A stretch of 64,000 nt of DNA, taken from NCBI GenBank assembly GCA_001949185.1, contig BDGG01000003.1:5133854-5197853 (forward strand). Reading direction: 5' to 3'. The notes below the pieces were generated by a model, which saw only the letters and a list, made by a program, of their open reading frames with translations, was not told the DNA's origin and did no database searches. The position numbers and the translations under genes are program-made. The first letter of the stretch is position 1; each line of letters begins with the position of its first letter. Positions 23,161-33,812 of this stretch are shown here, in pieces. The stretch is from Ramazzottius varieornatus (Eukaryota > Tardigrada > Eutardigrada > Parachela > Ramazzottiidae).

Positions 23161-24225
23161 CCCTTTCGAATTCAGTTATGCTTGTCGTATACGTAACGGG
23201 CCAGCCCATTCTGACTGACTACGTGGTCGAACTCCCATCCTTCCATCATCATCCGTTCGGCCATAGAGTGGTAAGGACTGAGAGTAAATGCAGCGGTACA
23301 GGCCACTTCTCCGCCACACTGGCATCGGAACTTTCCTTCTGCATCGTAAAATGCTCGTTGGTCTCCCGGGAAAAATATTTACCGTGGAGAAGCTGGAAGT
23401 CGTTGTGCTTTGCCGGATGAAGCACGTCGTTAATCAAGGGTTCGATGACGCTCTTGAAAATGGCCGGATCAATGCAGGCAGGACGGCGGGACCTCTGGTT
23501 TTCTACTGGGGGCTTGTTCCAGTCCCTCAGTGTTCTTGCGAATCCGTTGGGGTAATTTTTGATGCGGTTGACGGCATATTCTTCGAAAAAGTGGAACACA
23601 AATTCTCCATGTAAACACAAATTCAGGAAAGCCAGCGAACTGCGATGAAAAGCGGTCCTTTTTGTTATATGCAAGAAACATTTCTGCGCTACTTGCCTTC
23701 GTCTTTGTCGTCGCCTAGCCGTACTTTGTGGGAAGGTTCAGGAACCATTCAGGGTGGACTTGTAGGTCATCGGCTTGAATCCTTTGCACTAGAAAGTGAA
23801 AAGAAGATATTGATCCTTGAGACATTACGTGGGAACCAGGAAGAACAGTTCCTCAACATAACAGTCGACCTTACTTCTCCTCATAAATATTTCCACCAGC
23901 TGAACTGGGATTCCGGGACAAGTACCATGCCGCAAGGCGTGACGAAGATATTCATTCCTGGGAATTCCGCAGTAGGCGCAGCTCGAGATCAGATACGTCA
24001 GGAAAAAGTCCAGAATTTCCGCCAGCCTCTGTAAAGCAAGTCATGCATATCGGTAAAAGATGCTCCCATCTTCCCTTTCCCACCTTCGTGGATCAACGGA
24101 TTCGGCCGCTCGGACAATCCTTCTGCAACGGTGAGGAAGGAATTTAGGAAAGGTGGAGAGCAACCAGGTGGAGAACGTCGATTTGGCAGAAGCCAAGCAT
24201 GGACAGACGAGTATGCCCAAATCAA
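23161..24225 (-). pseudogene. Unrecognised protein family, copy B (frameshifted)
   Basis: Minus-strand homologue of 20500-21123. It keeps GFARTLRDWNKPP, IDPAIFKSVIEPLIND, FRCQCGGE and VVSQNGLARYVYD, ending at a stop soon after. A one-base shift near 23370 (in CCCGGG) divides the frame: FFEEYAV to HGKYF is in one phase, the Cys-rich part in another. Farther upstream, 23830-24200 encodes further protein-like stretches (CGIPRNEYLRHALRHG, VQLVEIFMRRSKVDCYVEEL), so the ancestral gene had at least three exons. Frameshift by assembly error in the short GC run is an alternative to decay. Confidence 0.45.
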
Positions 24226-24928
24226 GCAAGATTGATTGCACTAGGCTGCACGAGTACGTACACTGAAGCAATAGCGAAACGGAGTGGCCATTTTGCCCAC
24301 CCTGGAAAAGACAGTACGAGGCTACTTTGCCCCTTCCCAGCAAAATGACAGTTGGCTATTATGCCTCCTTTTTCAGTCCGAATAGCTGGCGTCTATTTTT
24401 TTGCCCCCCCCCATTGCGGTTAACCTTCAACTTCGGTGCACACCCCAAAACTATCAGGTGGAAAAGTATGACTTGTCGGCTAGTTTCGGGCACCGACTTC
24501 GGAAATCTTTTACTTCCGTTTGGCCCTAACTTTTGCTCCCGCACTTTTTGCAAATTGATCTGCCATCCCCCGGCTTATAGATTTACTCCGGACCATCCAA
24601 ACACGTACTTGAGTTGTAATGATGGTTTTCTCGGCGTGTCAGACTGCACAGATCTTTCATCGGATCACCTTTGAAACGACAGATTCGCCAGCTGATTCTT
24701 GAGTCTCGAATTTTTCGACTTGTCCTGTCGAATCTTCCATCCCTCGAAACAACCTACTGACAGTCGCTAGCTATGCATACAATCTACAAAATGTGGTCCT
24801 TCCCATCACGTGGTCTTATAGAATTAGCCAGCCGTAACCGATACCACGTGATCACCAGAAAGGATACACTTTGTACACTGTAATATGCCGCATGTGCAGC
24901 AAAACTGTAATATTTTCGAGGAGAACAT
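24226..24928. other. No recognisable content
   Basis: Short frames on both strands, a CCCCCCCCC run near 24406, no splice-bounded exon and no repeat match that I could see. Confidence 0.5.
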
Positions 24929-25280
24929 AGCGGACTTGTCAATGTAAAACCGCATGGCGAAGTTGTCAGCTTTTAGGCCGCGCGGCGGCGGCGACACATT
25001 CTATTGCTTTACCTACCATGACCTAATGAAACGTGGCACGCACGCCCCTGGCGGCTCGCTGAAAAATTTTCCCACAGGCTTTTTAACATTAGGGAAACCT
25101 CTTTTCCTGTTTAACACGACAAGAGACTTTCAGAATTCTCCTTAGCTTCTGGACCAGTACGGTTGGATTTCACAAGGTCTATTCTAGCTAAACAACCGAG
25201 CAGCAACCAAACCGACCCAGTACTTCATCAGATCGGACGATGACAAGTTGGCCATGCGATGTTGCATTGGCAAGTCCGCT
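24929..25280. mobile_element. MITE-like element M1, copy A
   Basis: 352 bp with terminal inverted repeats of about 37 bp. The left end starts AGCGGACTTGTCAATG and the right end is the complement of AGCGGACTTGCCAATG. The arms continue as CGCATGGCGAAGTTGTC and CGCATGGCCAACTTGTC. No transposase frame is present. A second copy lies at 46862-47196. No clear target-site duplication was found. Confidence 0.75.
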
Positions 25281-25841
25281 GTGTTCACCTCATACTGAAC
25301 TCAAATACGGTCAACAGCTTCGCGATACGTTCGCCACTGAGAAGCTTGGCTACAGACTTTTATGTTCAAGTTTGTGATACCTAGATTCATACACGCAACG
25401 TCGCACGGATCGCGCTTCGTGCAAATCTGACGACCCTACGGCGGCGTTCGCAAGAACTCTAGACTCTTTTCGGCAAGCCAGCGTTATTCTTCGTTCCGCA
25501 GGGTTTTTCCCCAGATGGTGTCCGTCGGTCCAAAACAGACGACTGGTGTCAGCGAGATTTCGGCATACTTAGGACGCATATTGGACCATAAACCAATGTT
25601 ACTTTTTCAACAGACGATATTTGCTGTATTGTTTGTAATTGAGCCAGCGAACAATCAAGAGTGTTGACCATGGTCGTAGCATATGAGAAACTATTGGGTT
25701 CGACTGATGTAATGCTCGCGATCGCGCTCTTTTGCACTTGGCGGAAGAAAGCCGAACGGATCTTTCCACTGCAGTTTTTGACATTAGCACTTCCACCATC
25801 AGCTGCTTTCGGTTAGGCTAATACAATTCAACAGCTAGAGC
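25281..25841. other. Upstream region of the neprilysin gene
   Basis: 560 bp between the M1 element and ATG25842, presumably promoter and 5' UTR. A minus-strand frame (25737-25549) is open but has no recognised similarity. Confidence 0.4.
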
Positions 25842-28800
25842 ATGGCTCGCCGCAACCGAAAGATCCTGGGAAGTACCAGATTGTTTGGCATGTTGTACGG
25901 ATTACTTTGCCTGTATCCGGTTTTCTTTCCGGTATCCGCCCAAAAGACGGAGATTCCGTATGGTGGAACCGTATTACCGCTAAACGGGAGTACCACCACG
26001 GTGTCTACACTCGGAAACTCTACACAGGCATTGGTGTGCTCAACCGATGCGTGCGTTTCTTTGGGTAATTTTATGGTTGTGGTGAATTAGAGTACACCGT
26101 TATGGACAGCATCCGTGCTGCGACAGAGATATTCCGAAATTTTCAGCGAACCAGTTCTTGTCATCAGTAAACTTCTCGGTGGATCCATGTGACGATTTCT
26201 ACGCCTTCTCTTGCGACAACTATATTGCCGCTCGACCCCTCAATGGAGCACCAGGGATCTCCGTTGGGCTGGAGGTGACTCGTCGAGTAGGGAGCAATAT
26301 CAAAGGTAACACCTTTACGAGAACGGGTTGCTTTTCTGCCTTCCTGTACATAAGAATGGTCTACTTTACAGAGATGCTGCAGCTGACACCTGAGGACTAT
26401 TACGTGTATGATCAGACAGACGCAGAAGTAAAAGCAAAACGCGCTTATAACCAGTGCGTCGACAATCGTGAGTGTCACTCAGTGCAAAATGGGTGCGGTT
26501 CCGTGCGAAAACACAGAATCACAGCCCGTTCAAGCAAACTTGTCACGATCCTTTCAAAAAATCGATTCTCTCCTGTTAACGATTTCTGGGAGTTGTTTCT
26601 AATTTGATCTAGTATCTGATCTAGTACGTACTGCACGCGCTAGGGCTTGAGTGAAATCAGGCACGCTGGATTTTACAGACTTGAATTTCAGAAAAAGAGT
26701 TGATGCTTGGTCGGATGACGTCCCTCACCCAATACACCCTTACTGTCTCTTCTCGGCAGCCAACGCTAGTTTCAAAGAATTTGTTTCCGTTTGATTCTAG
26801 CAGCTTATCGACAGGGCTTTCACCCGTGACCTAAAAGATAGGCCCGAAAGTCTCACCGTCAATTTTCCAACAACATTAAAAAGCTAGTGGTGACAACTTT
26901 GCTCGAACGGGCTGTACTTACATTGCCGCCACTTTCAGGCCTTTTCGGTTCGTTCAACGCCAAAGCATTGCTGACATTCATGAATGCAGTTTTGCCGGGG
27001 GGATGGCCAATAATAACTCCCAACTGGGACCCTTCGCAATTTGATCTTTTCACTGTGCTCCTCGACGCGGCTGTTTATGGCGTTCAACCGTTCTTCATCA
27101 CGGAAGTCATCCCTGATTTAACTGCTCCTACGCAAAATCTCCTCGCTTTTGCCCAACCCACAACTTTTGCTTCGAAGGACACGCTGAACAGTGAGGACGG
27201 AGCGGACACTGCCTCGTCTTATCTACAGCAGATTGTGGAGACCACGCAACTTATTCTTAACAATACGGAAGGATCTCGTCCAGTATCCTCCATTCTAAAC
27301 GACGCTATCGACATCGTCGACCTCGAAATAAACATCACGCTGGTAAGCCAGGCTGCCCCTTGTTTTAAGAAGACAATGTCAGAAACACTCCCCAGTCGGC
27401 ATCAATCTTTATTCTTCTATCGCACGCAGACTGATGCAATGAGTATTACTGTGGCGACACGTATATTTCAAATTCTATGTCAGGCGGGGTAATATTTCTG
27501 ACATCGCAGAAAGGAGGCCAGCAAGCCAAAAACGCATAACCGTTGTCTGACGTGGCGCAAGTTCTCGTTACTATTGGCTAGAGCGTGCGCCACCCCCCAA
27601 AACGACCTCAAATAAGGTTTTGCCTTCAGTGGCGCACGCAGTCAGTGCTATTGCCTGATAGCATGCGTCACTCAAGAGGACGGTCATGTGAGTTTCGTTT
27701 GCCATTGGCCTTCCGGGTTTTAGCTCCAGCGTTCAGTACGAACATCCTCCAAAAGCCGGAATTCCAGGTCGGGCTTAACACAGTACAGGAGGGAGACATT
27801 ACGCTTTATACAAACAAAACCACGTTTGGCTTCTTTCAAGACGCGGCGCTGAGACGATCCAGCTTGTTTCGGCGATTCATCGACTTCCACAGAGGCTTCC
27901 TCGCCACCGCCAGTGTCAGTACCCCAATCGATCGAAGCACCATTGTGGTTCCGGTGACGTTCGAGGTCTTTGCTAGCTTGGATGAGATCGTGGCATCCTT
28001 GGAAGTAATGGGGAGCGAAGGCAAACGCCAGCTGGCAAACTACATTGGATGGCAATTGATTAACGCTAACTTCCCATTTCTGTCGAAAGACGTTCAGGAG
28101 ATTCGCGAGAAACATCTGCGACGAATTAAAGTCATGAACGAAGATACTCCTCCAGTGGCAAACCAGACGGAGACCACCTGCATCAGAACACTGCAGGCAG
28201 CTTTGCCTCTGGCATTGGAACTGCTTTATGTCAAGAAATATGTACCCTCGGACCTTCAGCCCAAAGTACGGTGTATTCTCTCTCGTTGTCAATTGCTCTT
28301 CGAAGTCATCGATGATCCCATAGTTTTGAGAATTATTGCTTCAGGTTGCGATGCTGATTAGTGACACCGAGATGGGTTTCGCCGAGTTGCTGCGACAAGC
28401 TTCCTGGATGACCAGCGCAACCAAAGATCTGGCCTTACAAAAGCTTGACAACATGCTGAACTTTGTGGCTTTCTCGAACGAGGTTGTGAACAACAAACCG
28501 GCGGTAAACGCAGAATACAGCCAGGTAAGTCGAGGCAAACTCATGCACGAAAAGGCTATGCTCTTTCTCAGTGGATGTCGAACATCGGCAGCGAGCTCAG
28601 AGAACAAGCTCGACAAGATTCCTTTCCCGAGTAGCCTGCACCATTCGGGTAAACAATTATGTCGAGTGCCTTCGCCTGGGTCCCAGTACTAGTACTCCTG
28701 TACTTGACGTTGCTTTTTACCGGTACAACACTCCGTTGCAGGTTAGGATTGAAGCCACGTTCTTCAACACGATACAAACCGTTAAGAGATATTTGGTGAA

Positions 28801-29966
28801 CAAAAATTTAAAACGATTGGACATGGTCAACGTCAGATCGGATCCCTTTCGGTTCCCTATGGACATCACGCAGGTCAACGCTTACAATGATTTCGTCCAA
28901 AACATAATATGTATGAGTACGGTATATTCACGCGCACAAATCCATTACTGTCATTCCTTCGATGTATCTAGTTATCCTTTCTGGTATCCTGAACGCACCA
29001 CTGTACGATCCTCAAGTCCCCCAGTATTTGAACTATGGAGCCATCGGCGCCATCATAGGCCATGAGATCACTCACGGATTCGACACCACAGGTTGATTTC
29101 CAGAAGCTCGCGTACATTATACAGCACTGTAAAGCATCTTGAACTTCGCGAATTACGCGTCATGGTAAGCGTGTGGTGCGTTTGTCACCATACCCGTAAA
29201 CTTCACGCATAATGTGACGTCAGTTCGCGAAGTTCAAGAAGCATTACAGTGTGCATGTCAGGCGCGCTTGCCAACCCGATGTCACCGTGACGTTGCAGCA
29301 CTGATCAATCGTAGGTCGAGTCATGTGACATCGGGTTGGCAAGCATACCCGACATTGTAGTAGCTATACGTGCACAGCATAGTGACGACACCGGAATGCA
29401 AGTTTTCTTTTCAGGAGCGTTGTTCGATCCGAACCAGATTCTCCGTGTGTGGTGGGATAATGCAACGCTCGAAGCATTCATTCAACGAAGCCAGGGGATT
29501 GTTCAACAGTATAGCGGATTCTGCACTGCAGGCATAGGCTGCGTCAACGGTCAGCTGACTGTTGGGGAGAACATCGCCGACAACGGTGGGGTCAAGGCTG
29601 CTTACCGGGTAGTTACGAACTTCTTACACTACACTCGTATATCTTTCAGCCAAGTGAAGTATGCAGTGGTAATTTCCATAGGCGTATTTTGGGCATTTCC
29701 GCGATCGAGTGTCGGGGGTCCCCGAAGCAAGTCTACCTGGATTCACCGACTTCACGCCGGAACAGATGTTTTTCCTGTCGTACAGCCATGTCTGGTGTGG
29801 GATCGACAGACCAGATCAGGCGAGATTCTATTTGCTCAACGACCCCCATAGTCCAGGCGAATTTCGTGCGAATGGGCCGCTTTCTAACTTCGACGATTTC
29901 GCGAGGGCGTATAACTGTCCTGTTGGCTCCAAAATGAATCCACTACAAAAATTCTCAGTCTGGTAG
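25842..29966 (+). CDS. M13 (neprilysin-like) zinc metalloendopeptidase
   Basis: Membrane or secreted peptidase of the neprilysin/ECE family, which cleaves small peptides outside the cell. Exons: 25842-26064, 26147-26305, 26372-26467, 26939-27342, 27768-28265, 28345-28524, 28742-28910, 28972-29091, 29415-29608, 29682-29966; phases agree, 775 residues, normal for M13. N-terminal hydrophobic segment about residues 14-33; [16 protein letters not shown] opens the peptidase chain; GGWPI; EYSQ region; substrate-site VNAYN; zinc site HEITH at about 607-611; third ligand Glu about 668 in [10 protein letters not shown]-terminal CPVGSKMNP. The final Cys of the family's C-terminal CxVW is Ser here (FSVW). 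The start of exon 27768 is the weakest boundary (poor pyrimidine tract). Introns hold HP1 hairpins and two other inverted repeats. Confidence 0.92.
27549..27675 (+). repeat. HP1 hairpin doublet in neprilysin intron
   Basis: Units 27549-27594 and 27626-27675 in intron 27343-27767, with linker AAAACGACCTCAAATAAGG. Same orientation as the gene. Confidence 0.85.
29125..29251. mobile_element. MITE-like element M2 in neprilysin intron
   Basis: 127 bp with ends CACTGTAAAGCATCTTGAAC and, inverted, CACTGTAATGCTTCTTGAAC; the arms run on through TTCGCGAA. The same terminal motif (TGCTTCATAAACTT) is found at 60829 and 55066. Confidence 0.75.
29266..29344. repeat. Perfect-arm hairpin next to M2
   Basis: GCTTGCCAACCCGATGTCAC at 29266 is matched by its complement ending at 29344, with a 40-bp loop. 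It begins only 14 bp after M2 and is otherwise unrelated to it. Confidence 0.85.
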
Positions 29967-30463
29967 TTTGCATGCGACGAATCTGCATTACTCATGGCTC
30001 AGTAACTGTTACTCAATTTTGAACTTTAGTTTTAGCACTGTGAAGACTTTGATGATCTGAATAAATTGATACCGGATAGCGGAGTCAGGAGACCTAACCC
30101 TATCAAATATTTTCGTAAATTGTTACGTAACGCTTCCCATCTTCGAGGACTCGGCGGTTGCAATGGCAGTCCGAAAAACGAGCGCGCATCTATCCGTTTT
30201 GAAGTATGAAGTTCGGCCCGGTACAGGGGTAAAACCTGCAGCAACGAGAATCAGTGAGCTGCAACATTTTATGGTTTGGACTTTATTATGCATCCTTATA
30301 AACGCACGATCCGTACTTTTGTACTGCAAAACTTTTCACTGAGATCAGTTTGGCCGTTGTTCAGCTGGACCTAGAACAAGCAGGACGCCACATAAGGACG
30401 CTAGCGCCAAAAGCCCGGAAATTACGCGGCGTAAAGAATTCAAGTTAACTTCGGTGTCTTTAT

Positions 30464-30524
30464 TCAGAACCTGCGTAACGTACGCAGGTTCTGAACGCTC
30501 AGGGCCGGCCGACCCGGCCCTGAG
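30464..30524. repeat. Two adjacent short palindromes
   Basis: TCAGAACCTGCGTA with its complement (30464-30494), then CTCAGGGCCGG with its complement (about 30498-30524). Both are almost loop-free. Confidence 0.8.
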
Positions 30525-31205
30525 TGTGCCAACCCCCCGCCCCCTAGGAGAAACATCGAAACTTGGTTTCGCGGTAAACTGGGCCATCTTCCCACAAGGG
30601 GAAGAACTAAGGGTCTCGTTGTGACGTGAACAGCACCTCGAAAAGAAGTAAAAATAGCAAAAATCGTAGAAAATTTAGGAATTCCACGAGATAAACAGTC
30701 AAAGATCCAGCAGATCCTGTCAAAAACTGAACCCGATACTAGCTCACACATGCGTACCACTAAGAGTAATTGGTCGTTCAGTTGAACGACCAATAGCATT
30801 TTCGATCCGTCGCACTGAAGTAGGCGGCGCATTCAACTGTGCGTAAGTCCTTGATTCTCCCTTGGACTTTCAGGTCCGACAAGACCGAAAGTTCGGATCG
30901 GCCAATCTCCAGCTGGCTTTCAGTCTCAAAACCAATATTTGTTGATGACTTCAGATCATGTTTACTGTTTTAGATGGGTATATCAAAATAACAAAACTGA
31001 CAAGTGGGACTTTGGAATTCCAGATTTTTGCGAGGACCTTCTGGAGAAGGAAATAGGAATATAGGAATACTAAGAATTTCTTTCCTATTTTCCATTCCAG
31101 GGGCATTCGGCCTGGAATTTACAACCTTAACTTTTGGTGACTTCCGGTCATTTCCCGAAGTTTTGAAGTTTTCCCCTAGGGGGGTTGAACGCATAGATTC
31201 CCAGG

Positions 31206-31382
31206 GTCCGTTCGGTTCTGAGCAGAGGAGGTAATCCAGATTTTGGTTCCCTTTTGTTATTATTTTCGACCAATGTGAATAAAAATTCGGTTCCCTCTCG
31301 TTCCTGTTTTTCTTCCCATTGGTTGTAAACAGGAACGAAAGGGAACCGAAACCCGGCTTACCTCCTCTGCTCAGAACCGGAC
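31206..31382. mobile_element. Foldback element, about 177 bp
   Basis: Ends GGTTCTGAGCAGAGGAGGTAA and inverted TTACCTCCTCTGCTCAGAACC, with a second inner inverted pair (GGTTCCCTCTCGTTCCTGTTT and its complement). No coding capacity. Confidence 0.8.
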
Positions 31383-31659
31383 GGTAATGCTGTAACATGC
31401 TGGTCATTGTAGACAGAGCAGAATCAATACTTTTTGGATTTCTTCTTAGACTTATTGAGGGAATAGTTCTTTCTAGTTAGACTCTACGCCGAAAGTATTT
31501 GCGCCAAATGAGCTTGTATGTATTCTTGCAGGGAATTGATTTTCTTGATTCCCGCCTTTGCCGAAGCTGAGTTCTTCTCCCTGAATGCTCAGACCTTGCA
31601 AACGTGCTCTAAGATCGGAGTAATGCAGTCAGTACATGTACAGTAGTATTAAACGAGTT

Positions 31660-31755
31660 AAACCTGCACACCTGCCTGGCCTANNNNNNNNNNNNNNNNN
31701 NNNNNNNNNNNNNNNNNNNNNNNNNNNNNNNNNCATTTAGGCCAGGCGCGTGTAC
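31660..31755. repeat. Inverted repeat around the second assembly gap
   Basis: CACACCTGCCTGGCCTA abuts 50 Ns (31684-31733), and TAGGCCAGGCGCGTGT follows. The flanks are complementary, so the gap sits in the centre of a hairpin that starts like HP2. Confidence 0.7.
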
Positions 31756-32090
31756 GTAAAAAAAACACCACATCTGCATATACAAACAGAAACTCCCTTA
31801 TAAGTCCGCAAAGTTCTTTTGCCTTGAACAGTTTGACGATCCCAATGTTCTCTGTTCATACATTATCAAGATATCATCGCGCGTGAGGATCACGTTCCAC
31901 ATGATTTTTCAAGCGTTCACCTTGAGTGCCCGTGCTGTCTTGGTGAAGCTTATGAAAAATGGAACTGTCCTGAATAGAAAAATGGAACATCTGAATGTCA
32001 GAGTCGGCCACTAGCTGCTTAAGCTGAAATTGAGCTCGATTGTGGTAACCTCGCCTTGTGTGCTTGATTTGACTTACTCTTGGCTTGCAG

Positions 32091-32231
32091 GAGGCCTCCG
32101 AAGCATACTTGACTGAAATGATAGACGATGCCAGTTTGTGCGCCATCCATGCCAAGCGAGTCACCATCATGGCCAAAGACATCCGGCTGGCATGCCGTGT
32201 ACGAGCAGAATTATCTGGCTGCTCTTTTTAA
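32091..32231 (+). pseudogene. Histone H3-like last exon (orphan)
   Basis: After a good acceptor (TTGGCTTGCAG) the frame encodes [10 protein letters not shown], then [19 protein letters not shown], and ends [12 protein letters not shown]. This is the last third of the histone H3 fold: the second half of helix 2, loop 2 and helix 3. Canonical H3 reads [20 protein letters not shown], then [21 protein letters not shown]. Differences cluster in helix 2 (TEMIDDAS), Pro to Ala before KDI, Arg-Arg to Cys-Arg, and a C-terminal tail 3-4 residues longer. An exon start just before EASEAYL is consistent with an intron-bearing H3.3-type gene. No upstream exon is seen, so it may be an H3-variant gene partly lost near the gap, or a relic. 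Confidence 0.75.
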
Positions 32232-32306
32232 AAATTGCTAGCTTCATGTCAGAACTGCTGCCGTGTAACACCCATGCTTCCTAATGGCGGAAACTCTAAA
32301 CTCGGC

Positions 32307-32638
32307 TCATTTTCCATTTGTTCTTTCTTCGCATGAACTATAAATCAACCTCAGAATCGGATTTCTTAGGATGAGAAATTTCGAAGCACCCTCGCGGAAG
32401 AAAAGCAACGACCAGTGGTAACTGCAGTACCATGTTTCGGGTATCTCAAGTGATATCCATTTGCCAATCACCAGTTCTTCTCGAGAGTGTCTCGTCCCCG
32501 TTTGCTGTACCGTGGTGCGTAACTTAATCCCCAGCTCAGGGTAGAGCGCGAGAAGCACATGCTTGTCGCGCTCCACAAGCACAACTGAGTGAGAGCACTT
32601 GACATGCTCTCGTACAGCAAAAGACTGTCTGTCCACCT
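32307..32638 (-). CDS. Hypothetical antisense exon, family unknown
   Basis: A 109-codon minus-strand frame preceded by a good acceptor (GTTTCTGCAG before 32638). The translation is protein-like ([35 protein letters not shown]) but no family is recognised. It lies between the H3-like exon and the second neprilysin copy, on the opposite strand. It may be a single surviving exon. Confidence 0.3.
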
Positions 32639-32672
32639 GCAGAAACTTATACCGCCGTGATCTTGCCTCTAG

Positions 32673-33534
32673 ATATACTAGCTGGTATCCTCAACTCGCC
32701 ATTCTACGATCCGCAGGTTCCGCAGTATCTGAATTACGGAACCATCGGTTTTGTCATTGGTGACGAAATCACTCACGGATTCGATACCACGGGTAAATCT
32801 TCATAAGCTTACGTGGATCGAAGGCCGGTAAGCAATCCCGCGATGGTCGTTAATCTGAGTGGCGCAGGTTTCCTGCCAATAACGAAAGAACAATGCGCCA
32901 CTTGAGATAACGATCTTGCCGAGGGTAGTTGCGGCCTCTCAGCTTTTGTGTAGTACCAATAAACTGAGTCATGAGGCATTTTTAAGGAGCATTGTTCGAT
33001 CCGAACCAGATTCTCCGTGTGTGGTGGGACGACGCAACGCTCCAAGCATTCACTCGGCGAAGCCAAAGGATTGTCCATCAGTGCAGTGGATTCTGCATCC
33101 CGGGCATAGGCTGCGTCAACGGTCAGCTGACTGTTGGAGAGAACACCGCCGACAATGGTGGAATCAAAGCTGCTTATCGGGTACGTACTTACAGACAACT
33201 TTCGCTGTATGTCAGGCCCAGAAAAAGTATAGCAGGATGTTTTTCACAGGCATATTTTGAGCACTTCAGTGGTCGAACGTCTGGGGTTCCCGAAGCTAGC
33301 CTGCCTGGATTCACCAACTTCACTTCCGAACAGATGTTTTTCCTCTCGGCTCGACACACTTGGTGTGGAACCGATCGACCAGATCGAGCCAGATTCTTTC
33401 TGCTGAACGATCCCTACAGTCCGGGCAAGTTTCGCGTGAATGGCCCACTGTCAAACTTCGACGAGTTCGCGAAGGCTTACAACTGTCCTGTTAGCTCCAA
33501 AATGAACCCAGTACAGAAATTTTCTGTTTGGTAG
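32673..33534 (+). pseudogene. Truncated second M13 neprilysin copy with DEITH zinc site
   Basis: Exons 32673-32792, 32987-33180 and 33250-33534 have exactly the lengths and phases of exons 8-10 of the gene at 25842 and are open throughout. The zinc motif HEITH is DEITH (GAC at 32762-32764), removing the first zinc-binding His; the Glu-bearing motif reads GENTADNGG. The stop and FSVW end are conserved. Exons 1-7 are absent upstream, though a 50-N gap lies in between. It is either a 3' fragment of a duplication or the tail of a catalytically dead paralogue with an unsequenced start. The lack of stops or frameshifts argues for recent origin or some constraint. Confidence 0.8.
32855..32905 (+). 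repeat. HP1 hairpin in intron of second neprilysin copy
   Basis: CTGAGTGGCGCAGGTT faces AACAATGCGCCACTTGAG and is followed by the canonical linker AACGATCTTGCCGAG. The equivalent intron of the first copy has M2 instead, so the insertions post-date the duplication. Confidence 0.8.
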
Positions 33535-33812
33535 CGCACAAGAAATGAATTCGATTTGCTCGTTTCAAGACGATCGCTCGACCTTTACACAATGTAAAAT
33601 AAAGAAAATTGAGCTCAGTTTCCGAATCTAAAAAAGCCGAACATCTCGGCCTCGTGGCCACTTCACAATACATTTCTTGTGGATTCTTAGAATTGTTTCT
33701 ATGGGTTGCGAAAGGGAGCTCGAAGACTGCGCGACAACTAGCCTGTTCGGCCATTGATCGCCGGTCGAATTAGTTGCGTCACAAGATATCGAGCAATGCT
33801 TTCAAATTTTCA

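Larger units (their letters stand above)
29967..32090. other. Intergenic region with palindromes and an assembly gap
   Basis: Follows the neprilysin stop. No gene is recognised. A short run with acceptor-like start near 30629 is open (APRKEVKIAKIVENLGIP) but isolated. The M13 exons 1-7 expected for the second neprilysin copy are not found here. Confidence 0.5.

Noticed and set aside
26693-26830. Possible extra neprilysin exon after the acceptor near 26692
   Set aside because: The reading does not resemble M13. Joining exon 26467 directly to 26939 restores the family alignment (CVDN then [14 protein letters not shown]) in correct phase.
30163-30339. + frame beginning MAVRKTSA as the missing histone H3 N-terminus
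   Set aside because: Only a vague basic start and RPGTG resemble H3. The rest does not align and no donor fits the exon at 32091.
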